Source: UBA6522 sp965221035
GTDB lineage: Bacteria; Pseudomonadota; Gammaproteobacteria; Steroidobacterales; Rariloculaceae
Reading direction: 5' to 3'
NCBI GenBank assembly: GCA_965221035.1
Contig: OZ244860.1
Location: 1,798,001 to 1,862,000, forward strand
Length of the DNA: 64,000 nucleotides
Notes under the pieces: generated by a model
Databases searched by the model: none
Told to the model about the DNA's origin: nothing
What the model saw: only the letters and a program-made list of their open reading frames with translations
Made by a program: the position numbers and the translations under genes
In this document: piece by piece, positions 23,777-33,083 of the stretch
How the letters are laid out: each line of letters opens with the position of its first letter
Numbering within the stretch: position 1 is the first letter of the stretch

Positions 23777-25030
23777 CTATAGCCGCCTGATCCGCGCCCC
23801 CAACTCCGACAGCTTCTCCTCGATCCGTTCGTAACCGCGATCAATGTGATAGATACGATCAATCACCGTGCGCCCGGTCGCCGCCAGTCCTGCAAGGACC
23901 AGTGAGGCCGAGGCCCGCAGATCCGTCGCCATGACCGGGGCTCCGGTGAGGCCCGCGATTTCACGGCTGATCACGGTATTGCCTTCCAGACTGAGATCGG
24001 CACCCATGCGCTGCAGTTCCAGGGCGTGCGTGAAGCGATTCTCGAACACCGTCTCGGTGATCACGCCGGCGCCCGAGGCGATGGCGTTGAGGGCACAGAA
24101 CTGCGCCTGCATGTCCGTCGGAAATCCCGGATAGGGCGAAGTGCGCAGATCCACCGCCCGGGGGCGCTGACCCCGCATGTCCAGATCGATCCAGCCGGAG
24201 CCGGACGTGATGTCCGCGCCGGCTTCGGCCAGCTTGGCGACCACGGCATCCAGGTGGTCGGGCCGGGTCCTGTTGATCCGCACGCGACCGGCGGTGATGG
24301 CGCCCGCCACCAGGTAGGTGCCGCTCTCGATCCGGTCCGGCAGCACGGTGTGGTTCGCGCCGCCGAGGGATTCGGCGCCCTGAATGTGGATCGTATTGGT
24401 TCCCGCTCCTTCGATCACGACTCCCAGTCGCACCAGGAACTCCGCCAGATCGACCACTTCAGGTTCCCGCGCCGCGTTCTCGATCACCGTCTCGCCGCGG
24501 GCCAGCGCGGCTGCCATCATCAGGTTCTCGGTGCCGGTGACCGTGACGGTGTCGAGCACGATCCGCGCGCCCCGCAGGCGGTTGGCCCGGGCACGGATGT
24601 TGCCGTTCTCGATGCCGATTTCGGCGCCCAGCGCGCGCAGTCCGGCGACATGGAGGTTCACGGGCCTGGCGCCGATGGCGCAGCCTCCCGGCAACGAGAC
24701 GTCGGCCCTGCCGTAGCGCCCGAGGAGAGGGCCGAGCACCAGCACCGATGCCCGCATGGTCTTGACCAGGTCGTAGGGCGCCTCGAAACGCTCGATGCGC
24801 GAAGGGGTCACCCCAATCCTGGACTGGCCGTCAAATGCGATATCCAGGCCGATTCGGCGCAGCAGCCTGACCGTCGTGGTGACGTCGTTGAGCGAAGGGA
24901 TGTTGTCAAGAACTACAGGCTTTTCGGCCAGCAACGAGGCGGCCAACAACGGCAGGGCGGCGTTCTTGGCGCCGGATATCCGCACTTCGCCGGAGAGGCG
25001 CGTGCCGCCGATTACTTCCAGCCTGTCCAA
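23777..25030 (-). CDS. murA: UDP-N-acetylglucosamine 1-carboxyvinyltransferase
   Basis: MurA (417 aa) transfers enolpyruvate from PEP to UDP-GlcNAc, the committed step of peptidoglycan synthesis. The N-terminus contains the substrate-binding GAKNAALPLLAASLL. The active-site loop reads GGCAIGARPVNLHVAGL and keeps the reactive Cys that fosfomycin alkylates. PTDMQAQFCALNAIASG lies in the second domain. The length is standard. It follows ibaG after 65 bp, as in E. coli and Pseudomonas. Confidence 0.97.
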   Translation of the reverse strand: MDRLEVIGGTRLSGEVRISGAKNAALPLLAASLLAEKPVVLDNIPSLNDVTTTVRLLRRIGLDIAFDGQSRIGVTPSRIERFEAPYDLVKTMRASVLVLGPLLGRYGRADVSLPGGCAIGARPVNLHVAGLRALGAEIGIENGNIRARANRLRGARIVLDTVTVTGTENLMMAAALARGETVIENAAREPEVVDLAEFLVRLGVVIEGAGTNTIHIQGAESLGGANHTVLPDRIESGTYLVAGAITAGRVRINRTRPDHLDAVVAKLAEAGADITSGSGWIDLDMRGQRPRAVDLRTSPYPGFPTDMQAQFCALNAIASGAGVITETVFENRFTHALELQRMGADLSLEGNTVISREIAGLTGAPVMATDLRASASLVLAGLAATGRTVIDRIYHIDRGYERIEEKLSELGARIRRL

Positions 25031-25095
25031 GTCCGCGGCCCGATCCGAACCGGTCGGAACTTACCGGGGCGCGACTTTGAAGGTCGGATGGAGCA

Positions 25096-25344
25096 CTATC
25101 GCTTGCCGGACCTGTCCAGCCATTCGCCGGGCGTGAAGGTCTTGAGCGCCAGCGCGTGAATCTCGCCGCCGACGCGATCACCCAGGGTCGCGTAGACGCT
25201 CTGGTGGCGGCGCACGCTACCAAGGCCGGCGAACTCCTCGGCGATCACGAGGGCCTCATAGTGCCCCTGGCCGTCCGACTGGACCTTGGCCCTGGCGCCG
25301 GGCAATCCGGCTTCGATCATTTCTGCGATGTCCTTGGGGTCCAT
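25096..25344 (-). CDS. ibaG: BolA-family protein IbaG
   Basis: This is an 82-residue BolA-like protein with the fold's conserved GHYEALVIAEEF and the helix GSVRRHQSVYATLGDRVGGEIHALALKTFTPGEW. BolA proteins work with monothiol glutaredoxins in iron-sulfur handling. IbaG (formerly YrbA) is the family member encoded next to murA. The start at 25344 gives MDPKDIAEMIEAGLPGA. The frame is open far upstream but only antisense to kdsD. Confidence 0.93.
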   Translation of the reverse strand: MDPKDIAEMIEAGLPGARAKVQSDGQGHYEALVIAEEFAGLGSVRRHQSVYATLGDRVGGEIHALALKTFTPGEWLDRSGKR

Positions 25345-25473
25345 GGTGATCGACGCATAGCCGCTCGGGTAAACCCACAGTCTACCAGCCCGTGGCGCCA
25401 GTCGCCCGTCGAACCGGAACCGGGCGGGGCAAACGCCGCGGCGATATTGCCGCGGGCTGATAGAATCGCGCCC

Positions 25474-26460
25474 ATGTCCGAGAAATCCGTCGACGCGCTG
25501 GCCACCGCCCGCCGCGTGCTGGAAATCGAATCCGACGCCATTCGAGCGCTCATACCCCGTTTGGGCGGGCAGGTGCTGAAGGCGTGCGAGATCTGCATCG
25601 AGGCGCAGTGCAACCAGGCCCGGATCGTGGTCATCGGCCTGGGTAAGTCCGGCCATGTGGGCAGCAAGATCGCCGCCACCCTGGCCAGCACGGGTTCGCC
25701 CGCGTTCTTCGTTCATGCCGGCGAAGCGGGACATGGCGACATGGGCATGATCACGGGCAAGGACGTCATTCTTGCCATCTCGAATTCCGGGGAGACCCAG
25801 GAGATCGCCTTTCTGCTGCCGCGCATCAAGCGGCTCGGCCTGCCACTCATCACCATGACGGGAAATGCCCGCTCCACCCTGGCCCGGGCCGCGTCGGTCA
25901 ATCTGGACATCAGCGTGTCCGAAGAGGCCTGCCCGTTGAACCTGGCACCCACGGCCAGCACGACCGCGGCACTGGCCATGGGCGACGCGCTGGCGATCGT
26001 ACTGCTGGAACAACGAGGGTTCAGGGAGGAGGACTTCGCCAGTTTCCACCCCGGCGGTGTGCTCGGAAGGCGTCTGCTGGTGCGCGTCCGGGACATCATG
26101 CACGAGGAGGACGGCATTCCCAGGGTGACGCTGGACACACCCGTGAGCGAAGGCCTCCTGGAAATGTCGCGGAAGAATCTCGGCATCACGGCGGTCGTCG
26201 ATGACGTCGGCCGCCTGTGCGGCGTGTTCACGGACGGAGACCTGCGTCGAACGCTGGACAGGCGTATCGACGTTCACGACACCCCCATCGGTGATGTCAT
26301 GACGCCCGGCGGAAAGACCGTGCGCGGCGACGACCTGGCCGCCAAGGCGGTGCGACTGATGGAGGATCACGAGATTACCGCGCTGCTGGTCACGGACGAC
26401 CACGGAAAATTGGTCGGTGCGCTGAACATCCACGACGTATTTCGGGCCGGGGTGGTGTGA
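25474..26460 (+). CDS. kdsD: D-arabinose 5-phosphate isomerase
   Basis: KdsD (328 aa) converts ribulose 5-phosphate to arabinose 5-phosphate, the precursor of Kdo in lipopolysaccharide. The N-terminal SIS domain shows VIGLGKSGHVGSKIAATLASTGSPAFFVHAGEAGHGD and the ISNSGETQEI phosphate loop. Two CBS domains follow (VRDIM onward and IGDVMTPGG onward). The ATG at 25474 was chosen at the start of the conserved domain. The stop overlaps the kdsC start (TGATG). It opens the LPS operon. Confidence 0.96.
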   Translation: MSEKSVDALATARRVLEIESDAIRALIPRLGGQVLKACEICIEAQCNQARIVVIGLGKSGHVGSKIAATLASTGSPAFFVHAGEAGHGDMGMITGKDVILAISNSGETQEIAFLLPRIKRLGLPLITMTGNARSTLARAASVNLDISVSEEACPLNLAPTASTTAALAMGDALAIVLLEQRGFREEDFASFHPGGVLGRRLLVRVRDIMHEEDGIPRVTLDTPVSEGLLEMSRKNLGITAVVDDVGRLCGVFTDGDLRRTLDRRIDVHDTPIGDVMTPGGKTVRGDDLAAKAVRLMEDHEITALLVTDDHGKLVGALNIHDVFRAGVV

Positions 26461-26951
26461 TGACACCGGACACGCTGGCACGCGCGCGCAATATCGAGTT
26501 GCTGGTTCTTGACGTGGACGGCGTCCTCACGGACGGCGGGCTTTACTACGGAGCGGCAGGCGAGTCGCTGCAGCGCTTCCACGTCCACGACGGTGCCGGA
26601 ATCAAGGCGGTCATGGCGGCCGGAATCGCGGTGGCGGTGATCTCCGCCCGCCGAACCCCGGCAGTGGCGGCCAGAATGAAGGAGCTCGGCGTCGAGGCCG
26701 TCTTGCAGGGCGAGCAGGACAAGCTCGCGGCGCTGGCCGGACTGGCCGGGGAAATGGGCATCGGGTGGGACGCGGTGGCCTGCATCGGCGACGACACCGC
26801 CGATGTGGCCATGATGCTCCGGGCCGGGCTGGCGATCGCCGTTGCGGACGCAACAGCACCCGCGTTGGAGGCCGCTCACCACCAGACATCCGCCAGGGGC
26901 GGGCACGGCGCAGTGCGTGAAGTCTGCGACCTGTTGCTGCTGGCGCGCTGA
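26460..26951 (+). CDS. kdsC: 3-deoxy-D-manno-octulosonate 8-phosphate phosphatase
   Basis: KdsC (163 aa) is a HAD-superfamily C0-type phosphatase that releases Kdo from Kdo-8-phosphate. The catalytic motif I is VLDVDGVLTDGGLYY. Motif III and the metal site appear as GDDTADVAMM. The short length without a cap is characteristic of KdsC tetramers. The ATG at 26460 overlaps the kdsD stop. A GTG one codon earlier is also possible. lptC follows after 4 bp. Confidence 0.96.
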   Translation: MTPDTLARARNIELLVLDVDGVLTDGGLYYGAAGESLQRFHVHDGAGIKAVMAAGIAVAVISARRTPAVAARMKELGVEAVLQGEQDKLAALAGLAGEMGIGWDAVACIGDDTADVAMMLRAGLAIAVADATAPALEAAHHQTSARGGHGAVREVCDLLLLAR

Positions 26952-26955
26952 CGGC

Positions 26956-27528
26956 ATGGCACGGCCCCTTCAACGCAGGGAATGGCTTGCGCTGAGCGCG
27001 CTCTCGGTGATCGCGATGCTGACATGGCTCTGGAGCCGCCAGAACGCCGGCGGCGAAGACTCGGTGACGGTGGCGGGATCCGCCGCGCCGGGGTACTACC
27101 TGCACGGGGCGTCGATATTGGGCACGGATGACGAAGGCCGGGCGCTGTTCCGCATTCAGGCCGCAAGCGCCGAGGAGCTGCCCGCGGAGAAGCGCCTGCT
27201 GATGAGCGATGTCGCGGTACGGTACCAGCCCGAGGCCCAGGTGCCCTGGACTCTCACCGCGACGCAGGGCCATGCATACCTGGACGAGGCGTATCTGGAT
27301 TTCAGCGGCGAAGTGGTGCTGACCGGGGACGGGCGGCCGGACTCGAATCCCGTGCTGGTCCGTGCCGCGTCGCTACGACTCGTGCCCGAGACATTCGAAG
27401 CGCGCACGGATGGCCCGGTCAGCCTCCACTTCGGCGACCGCCGTGTGGACGCGGTCGGACTGACCGCCAACTTGAAGGCCGGGCGCTTGGCGCTAGAATC
27501 GAACATTCATGGTGATTTCGGCCCATAA
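26956..27528 (+). CDS. lptC: LPS export system protein LptC
   Basis: LptC (190 aa) is a bitopic inner-membrane protein that takes lipopolysaccharide from LptB2FG and hands it to LptA. It has an N-terminal membrane helix (about residues 10-26) and a periplasmic beta-jellyroll. Visible family features are YYLHGASILGTDDEGRALFRIQA and SNPVLVRAASLRLVPETFEARTD. The frame is open upstream, but the ATG at 26956 places the helix correctly. It overlaps lptA by 20 bp. Confidence 0.92.
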   Translation: MARPLQRREWLALSALSVIAMLTWLWSRQNAGGEDSVTVAGSAAPGYYLHGASILGTDDEGRALFRIQAASAEELPAEKRLLMSDVAVRYQPEAQVPWTLTATQGHAYLDEAYLDFSGEVVLTGDGRPDSNPVLVRAASLRLVPETFEARTDGPVSLHFGDRRVDAVGLTANLKAGRLALESNIHGDFGP

Positions 27529-28111
27529 ATTCTGGCTCGGCGCATGGATCGCCGCTGCGGCCATCGTCCCGGCAAGTGCCCAGGACGAGGACTTGCGCGT
27601 GTCCCTGGACGCCGAGTGGTCATCCTTCGACAGGCAGACCAACACCATGATGTTCAGAGGATTGCGCATCGCCCAGGGCGACCTGTCCATCGCGGCCGAC
27701 GAAGCGGTTGCCTCCGATCTGGACTTCGACCGCAGCGAGTGGGAGTTCAACGGCAACGTGCGCATCGAGGTCGATACCGCGGTGATCGAGTCGAATCGGG
27801 CGGAGGTTGTGTTCCAGACCCATGAATTGCTGGTGGTCGAATTGCGGGGCGAACCGGCCCGCTTCCAGGACCGCAACCCCGAGCGCGAAGACTCGATTCG
27901 CGGCGGCGCCGAGGTGTTGCGCTACGAGAGCGCCGGCCGCATATTGCGGATGACCGGGGGCGCCTGGCTGAGCGAGGGCCCGAACGAGTTCAAGGGCTGC
28001 GACCTGATCTATGACATCGATGACAAGAAAATCACCTCCGGCTCATCCGAATGCGGCGAGCCCGTTGTCATCACCATAGTGCCCCCCCCGGACGATGCCG
28101 AAACGCCATGA
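27509..28111 (+). CDS. lptA: LPS transport periplasmic protein LptA
   Basis: LptA (200 aa) forms the periplasmic bridge that carries lipopolysaccharide to the outer membrane. It starts with a signal peptide (about residues 1-24, ending PASA). The OstA-like jellyroll follows with MMFRGLRIAQGDLSIAADEAVA, WEFNGNVRIEVDTAVIESNRAEV and a VLRYESAGRILRMTGGAWLSEG repeat. The stop overlaps the lptB ATG. The middle position between lptC and lptB is invariant in this operon type. Confidence 0.94.
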   Translation: MVISAHKFWLGAWIAAAAIVPASAQDEDLRVSLDAEWSSFDRQTNTMMFRGLRIAQGDLSIAADEAVASDLDFDRSEWEFNGNVRIEVDTAVIESNRAEVVFQTHELLVVELRGEPARFQDRNPEREDSIRGGAEVLRYESAGRILRMTGGAWLSEGPNEFKGCDLIYDIDDKKITSGSSECGEPVVITIVPPPDDAETP

Positions 28112-28833
28112 ACAAGCTCGAAGCCCTCGGCATCGCCAAGCGTTACCGAACACGCGAGGTGGTGCAGAACCTCTCGATCTCGATTGAAAGCGGCAAGGTC
28201 GTGGGCCTGCTGGGCCCCAACGGCGCAGGCAAGACCACGGCCTTCTACATGATCGTCGGCCTGATCGGTTGCGGCCGGGGCAGGATCATCCTCGACGGCC
28301 GCGACGTCACGCGCCTGCCCGTGCATCGCAGGGCGCGTCTGGGTCTGGGCTACCTCCCGCAGGAGGCGTCGGTTTTCCGCAAGCTGAGCGTCGCGGACAA
28401 TATCCGCGCCATCCTGCAACTGCGCGCCGACCTTCCCCGCGCCGAGCGTCAGCGCGTGATGGAAGATCTCATCGAAGAACTGCATATCGGCCACGTCCGG
28501 GACAGTCCCGGCATCTCGCTTTCGGGTGGCGAACGCAGACGTGTCGAGATCGCCCGAACGCTGGCCGCGAATCCCAAGTTCATCCTCCTGGACGAGCCCT
28601 TCGCCGGCGTGGACCCCATCTCCGTACTGGATATTCAGCGCATCATCCGCCACCTGGTCGAGCGCGGGATCGGGGTGCTGATCACCGATCACAATGTCCG
28701 CGAGACGCTGGGCATCTGCGGCCGGGCGTACATTCTCAACAACGGCGCCCTCATGGCTTCGGGCACGCCCGCGGAGTTGCTGTCGAACCAGAGCGTTCGC
28801 GATGTCTATCTGGGACAGGAATTTTCCCTGTAA
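28108..28833 (+). CDS. lptB: LPS export ABC transporter ATP-binding protein LptB
   Basis: LptB (241 aa) is the cytoplasmic ATPase that powers LPS extraction by LptFG. All ABC motifs are present: Walker A GPNGAGKTT, Q-loop YLPQEASVFRKL, signature LSGGERRRVEIARTL, Walker B FILLDEPFAGVDP and the switch histidine in ITDHNVRETL. QEASVFRKLSV and DHNVRETL are specific to LptB. rpoN follows after 9 bp. Confidence 0.98.
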   Translation: MNKLEALGIAKRYRTREVVQNLSISIESGKVVGLLGPNGAGKTTAFYMIVGLIGCGRGRIILDGRDVTRLPVHRRARLGLGYLPQEASVFRKLSVADNIRAILQLRADLPRAERQRVMEDLIEELHIGHVRDSPGISLSGGERRRVEIARTLAANPKFILLDEPFAGVDPISVLDIQRIIRHLVERGIGVLITDHNVRETLGICGRAYILNNGALMASGTPAELLSNQSVRDVYLGQEFSL

Positions 28834-28842
28834 CCCGTCGCC

Positions 28843-30267
28843 ATGCTGAAACCGGCACTCAGTCTCAGGGCGGCGCAGCAGCTGACCATGACACCGAACC
28901 TGCAGCAGGCGATCCGCCTGCTGTTGCTGCCCATCGCCGACCTGCGTGCGGAAATCCAGCAGGCCCTGGACGAGAACGTGATGCTGGAGTCCGGCGAGGC
29001 GGACGTGGAAGTGCCCGCCGAACCCGAACCGCTGCGGGACTCCCCCGAAGCGGCGGCCGAAGGTTCAGCTGAAGACCACATGGGCGAATGGACCGAGACC
29101 GCCGGACCGGGCGACGCGCCCGTCAACCCGGCGCCGGAAGGACTGTTCGAATTCGCCGACCGCTCCGACGAAACGCTCAAGGGCCACCTGCTCTGGCAAC
29201 TGGAGATGGAGAATCTGGACACCCGAACCACGGCCATCGGGCAGGCCGTCGTGGAGGCCATCAACGACGATGGCTACCTTGCCGATGACACGTTGACCAT
29301 CCAGGCGACGCTAGCGCCGGAAATCGTGGCCGGCACGGAGGAAATCGAGGCAGCGATCCAGCTTGTGCAGCGCCTGGATCCCGCGGGTGTCGGTGCCCGC
29401 TCGGTCAGCGAAACCGTGCTCCTGCAACTGGCGCAGCTGAATCCTTCCACGCCGGGCCTCGAACTCGCCCGGGCCATTGCCGCCGAGCACCTGGAACTGG
29501 TCGCGGAACGCCGGACCGACACGTTGACCATACGGCTCCAGGCGTCCGGGGATGACGTGGAACAGGCCTTGCTGCTGGTGCGTGCGTGTCATCCACGCCC
29601 GGGAGCGGCGGTCCATGCACCGGCGGCGGAATATACGATCCCCGATGTCTTCGTGCGTAGCGTGGACGGCAGGTGGATTGTCGAGCTCAACACGTCGGTC
29701 ACGCCGTTGCCGAGGGTGAACCAGACCTACGCCGGCTTGCTGGGTCGCGGCGAACAGTTCAGCGCGCTGCGGGCCCAGCTGCAGGAAGCGCGCTGGCTTG
29801 TCCGCAGCCTCGAGATTCGCAACGAGACGCTGTTGAAGGTGGCACAGGCCATTGTGGGTCGTCAGGGCGAGTTTCTCGATCACGGCGAGGAATTCATGCG
29901 GCCCATGGTCCTGCGCGACATCGCCGAGGCCATCGGCATGCACGAATCCACCGTGTCCAGGGTCACGGCCAACAAGCACATGCATACGCCGCGCGGTATG
30001 ATCGAATTCAGGTATTTCTTTTCGAGCCATGTCGAAGGCGAGGACGGAGAGCGGTCTTCCACGGCCGTGCGGGCGATGATTCGCCGCCTGATCGCCGGCG
30101 AAGTGGCCGAGAAACCGCTAAGCGACAACCAGATCACCGACCTGCTGGCGAAGGACGGCATCAAGGTTGCGCGCAGGACCGTGGCGAAGTACCGGGATGC
30201 GATGAACATCCCGACGTCCACCGCGAGAAAACGGGCCGGAACGGCCGAGCATCGGAAACGGGCCTGA
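28843..30267 (+). CDS. rpoN: RNA polymerase sigma-54 factor
   Basis: RpoN (474 aa) directs RNA polymerase to -24/-12 promoters and depends on AAA+ activators. Region I is visible as SLRAAQQLTMTPNLQQAIRLLLLP, with an acidic linker after it (residues about 45-95). The core-binding domain includes RLDPAGVGARSVSETVLLQL. Near the C-terminus are the helix-turn-helix around MHESTVSRVTANKHM and the RpoN box ARRTVAKYR that reads the -24 element. The lptB-rpoN-hpf order is conserved in proteobacteria. Confidence 0.98.
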   Translation: MLKPALSLRAAQQLTMTPNLQQAIRLLLLPIADLRAEIQQALDENVMLESGEADVEVPAEPEPLRDSPEAAAEGSAEDHMGEWTETAGPGDAPVNPAPEGLFEFADRSDETLKGHLLWQLEMENLDTRTTAIGQAVVEAINDDGYLADDTLTIQATLAPEIVAGTEEIEAAIQLVQRLDPAGVGARSVSETVLLQLAQLNPSTPGLELARAIAAEHLELVAERRTDTLTIRLQASGDDVEQALLLVRACHPRPGAAVHAPAAEYTIPDVFVRSVDGRWIVELNTSVTPLPRVNQTYAGLLGRGEQFSALRAQLQEARWLVRSLEIRNETLLKVAQAIVGRQGEFLDHGEEFMRPMVLRDIAEAIGMHESTVSRVTANKHMHTPRGMIEFRYFFSSHVEGEDGERSSTAVRAMIRRLIAGEVAEKPLSDNQITDLLAKDGIKVARRTVAKYRDAMNIPTSTARKRAGTAEHRKRA

Positions 30268-30285
30268 CGGGTCCTGGAGGGAAGC

Positions 30286-30606
30286 GTGGAGTTGAAGATT
30301 ACAGGCCATCACATGGACGTCAGCCCGACCGTGCGCCGCAAGGTCGAAGCCAAGCTCGCCCGGCTCGAACGCCATTCCGACCATGTGATCGATGTTCACT
30401 GCATTCTGACGGTCGAGAAGCGGACCTATCGCGCCGAGGCCAACGTTCATCTGGATGGCGGCACACTTTACGCCGACGCCGACGCCGAGAGCCTCTACGC
30501 GGCGATCGACGGTCTCGTCGACAAGCTCGACCGGCAGGTGAACAAGCACAAGGAAATGCACATAGACCGTCTCGGAAAACGCGCCGCGAAGCGCCGCCCG
30601 GGATAG
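30286..30606 (+). CDS. hpf: Ribosome hibernation promoting factor (short form)
   Basis: HPF (106 aa) binds the 30S decoding region and promotes 100S dimers in stationary phase. The short form covers the S30AE domain: MELKITGHHMDVSPTVRRKVEAKLARLERH, then a VEKRTYRAEANVHLDGGTLYADAD strand region and KLDRQVNKHKE. The start is a GTG at 30286 with a strong GGAGGG ribosome site. It lies between rpoN and rapZ. ptsN, usual in this place, is missing. Confidence 0.94.
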   Translation: MELKITGHHMDVSPTVRRKVEAKLARLERHSDHVIDVHCILTVEKRTYRAEANVHLDGGTLYADADAESLYAAIDGLVDKLDRQVNKHKEMHIDRLGKRAAKRRPG

Positions 30607-30645
30607 TCGACAGCTGGTCGGCGATCGCTGTTCGGGGGAGGAACG

Positions 30646-31497
30646 ATGCGGCTTGTCGTACTGAGCGGGCTCTCCGGCTCCGGCAAGAGCGTCGCGCTAA
30701 ACGCCCTGGAGGACGCCGGATACTATTGCATCGACAACATCCCGGTCGCGCTGCTGCAGTCGTTCGTGGACGAGACGCTGCCGCGGCGGGACCCGGCATT
30801 CACCCGTGTCGCGCTGTGCGCCGATGCCCGCAACGCCGCGGACATCCCGCAAGTACCGCTGTGGGTGCGGGAACTGCGCGAGGCCGGCGTCGACTGCGAG
30901 GTGGTATTCCTGCACGCCGACGAGGACGTATTGTTGTCACGGTTCAGCGAAACCCGGCGCAAGCATCCGCTGACATCCAGCCGGGTGGGCTTGACCGAGG
31001 CGCTGGCGCGGGAATCCGAATTGCTCGACTCCATCGCGGATATCGCCGACCTGGTGCTCGATACCAGCGCAACGAGCGTCCATGAGCTGACGGAATTGAT
31101 CAGCGATCGGGTCGCCAGGCGGGGAGGAGGCGAATTGTCCATCCAGCTGGAGTCGTTCGGATTCAAGCATGGACTTCCGGCAGACGCGGACTTCGTGTTC
31201 GACGTTCGCTGCCTTCCCAATCCGTTCTGGGATCCTGCGCTTCGCCCCTTGACCGGGCGCGACCGCCCGGTGCGTGAATTTCTTGAGAATCAGACTCGGG
31301 CGCAGGCGATGGTGGACGACATTGCCGCCTTCCTGCAACGCTGGATTCCGCGCTACAGGAATTCCCGGCGCGCCTACCTGACGGTGGCCATCGGTTGCAC
31401 GGGCGGGCGGCACCGCTCGGTATTCGTGGCCGAAGCCGTGGCGGAGCGGTTGCGGCCGGCCGAGATCGTCCGGACCCGGCACCATGGTGACGCCTGA
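30646..31497 (+). CDS. rapZ: RNase adapter / nucleotide-binding protein RapZ
   Basis: RapZ (283 aa) is a P-loop protein which in E. coli senses glucosamine-6-phosphate and guides RNase E to the sRNA GlmZ. The Walker A GLSGSGKSVALNALED is at the N-terminus, followed by YYCIDNIPVALL. The C-terminal half has FDVRCLPNPFWDPALRPLTGRD and VAIGCTGGRHRSVFVAEAVAERL. The lysine-rich RNA-binding tail of the E. coli protein is not seen here: the C-terminus ends RTRHHGDA. The ATG has a GGGGGAGG ribosome site. It converges on pyk. Confidence 0.95.
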   Translation: MRLVVLSGLSGSGKSVALNALEDAGYYCIDNIPVALLQSFVDETLPRRDPAFTRVALCADARNAADIPQVPLWVRELREAGVDCEVVFLHADEDVLLSRFSETRRKHPLTSSRVGLTEALARESELLDSIADIADLVLDTSATSVHELTELISDRVARRGGGELSIQLESFGFKHGLPADADFVFDVRCLPNPFWDPALRPLTGRDRPVREFLENQTRAQAMVDDIAAFLQRWIPRYRNSRRAYLTVAIGCTGGRHRSVFVAEAVAERLRPAEIVRTRHHGDA

Positions 31498-31529
31498 GAC
31501 ACGTACCGCCTACCGGAATGCGCGCTCAT

Positions 31530-33056
31530 TCAAGCCCTGATCCGTCGCGACAGCTCCCAGCGCACCGCGATGCCGGAATCCGAGTTTTCATCCAACACGT
31601 CCCTGGCTCCGACTCGTAGAATCTGCAACGTGTCGGTTCCCCCGGAAACACCCCGCTGGCCTCCCGCGGTGAACAGCACCAGGTCCCCCTTGGCCACGAT
31701 GCGCTCGGAAGACAGCACCTGGATCGCCGTGCGATAGACGTCGCTCGGTTCGGTCTCGCAGACATCGAATGTTGCCGGGTAGACGCCGCGGTAGAGCGTT
31801 ACGCGCCGGCGCGTGGCTTCGTGACGGGTGAAGGCGTAAATCGGTATGTCGCTGCGCACACGTGACATCCACAAAGCCGTGGACCCCGACTCCGTGAAGG
31901 CGATAATCGCCTTGACGTTCAGGTGATTGGCGGTGTAAATCGCCGCCAGCGCGATGGCCTCGTCCACCCGGCTGAAGTCCTTCTCGGGCTGATGGCTATG
32001 CGGTCTGCGAACGGTTTCGTGACGCTCGGCGCCGATGCATAGCGAACTCATGGTGCGCAGCGCGTCAGCGGGATAGCGGCCGATCGCCGTCTCCGCGGAC
32101 AGCATCACCGCATCGGTGCCGTCCATGACCGCATTGGCGACATCGGAGACTTCCGCCCGCGTCGGCGACGGATTGTTGATCATGGACTCCAGCATCTGCG
32201 TGGCCGTGATCGAAACCTTGTTGCGGTTGCGCGTTTCCATGATCAGCCGTTTTTGAAGGCTCGTCATCGACGCGTAGCCGACCTCGACCGCAAGGTCGCC
32301 CCGGGCCACCATGATCACGTCGCTGGCATCGATGATCTCGTCGATGTTCTCCACGGCCTCCGCGCGCTCGATCTTGGCGCACACCAGCGCGTGCCCGCCG
32401 GCGGCACGCAGCAATTCCCGGGCCTCCTCGATGTCCGCGGCGTTCCTGGCGAAGGACACCGACACGTAGTCCACGCCCAGCGACGCCGCCAGCTCGATGT
32501 CCAACCGGTCCTTGTCGGAAAGCGCCGGAGCCGACAGCCCGCCGCCCTGCTTGTTGAGGCCCTTCTTGTTGGTCAACGCGCCCCCGCGCCGTACCCAACA
32601 GCGCACTTCGCCACCATCGACCTCGTGCACCTCCAGGACAATCTGACCGTCGTCCAGGAGCAGCATGTCGCCGGAGGTCACATCCTTGACCAGGTCGCGA
32701 TACTCGACGCTGACACGTGACTCGTCGCCGGGGCCGGCGTCCGGGGAAGTGTCCAGCGTGAATCGCTGGCCCTCCCGAAGCACCGCCACACCCTCGGCGA
32801 ATCGTTCGATGCGTATCTTCGGTCCCTGCAGGTCGCACATCAGCCCGACATCACGCCCGATCATCCCGGAAATCTCGCGAACCTGCCGGACCCGGTCCGA
32901 ATTCTGTTGCGACGTGCCGTGGGAAAAGTTGATTCTGAGGACATCGGCGCCGGCAAGCAGCAGCGATTCCAGCACCTGGGAATCGTCTGTCGCCGGCCCC
33001 AGGGTGGCAACGATCTTTGTGCGTCGCCGCAGTTCAAATAACTCGTGCTGATCCAA
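31530..33056 (-). CDS. pyk: Pyruvate kinase
   Basis: Pyruvate kinase (508 aa) makes ATP and pyruvate from PEP in the last step of glycolysis. The N-terminal RRRTKIVATLGPATDD, LRINFSHG (substrate site), the catalytic-lysine stretch ALVCAKIERAEAVENIDEII and the MVARGDLAVE/ATQMLESMI signatures are all present. The start is a TTG at 33056 with AGGGAG 6 nt upstream; no ATG lies before the conserved domain. It is the last gene of the tkt-gap-pgk-pyk run and converges on rapZ. Confidence 0.96.
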   Translation of the reverse strand: MDQHELFELRRRTKIVATLGPATDDSQVLESLLLAGADVLRINFSHGTSQQNSDRVRQVREISGMIGRDVGLMCDLQGPKIRIERFAEGVAVLREGQRFTLDTSPDAGPGDESRVSVEYRDLVKDVTSGDMLLLDDGQIVLEVHEVDGGEVRCWVRRGGALTNKKGLNKQGGGLSAPALSDKDRLDIELAASLGVDYVSVSFARNAADIEEARELLRAAGGHALVCAKIERAEAVENIDEIIDASDVIMVARGDLAVEVGYASMTSLQKRLIMETRNRNKVSITATQMLESMINNPSPTRAEVSDVANAVMDGTDAVMLSAETAIGRYPADALRTMSSLCIGAERHETVRRPHSHQPEKDFSRVDEAIALAAIYTANHLNVKAIIAFTESGSTALWMSRVRSDIPIYAFTRHEATRRRVTLYRGVYPATFDVCETEPSDVYRTAIQVLSSERIVAKGDLVLFTAGGQRGVSGGTDTLQILRVGARDVLDENSDSGIAVRWELSRRIRA

Positions 33057-33083
33057 GAAACACTCCCTTGGTTGACGGTGTCA

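Noticed and set aside
23362..23834. Several overlapping open frames through the degS-murA gap on both strands
   Set aside because: They arise from the 137-bp GC-rich tandem repeat, whose unit is not a multiple of three. The predicted peptides repeat in shifted frames and match nothing.
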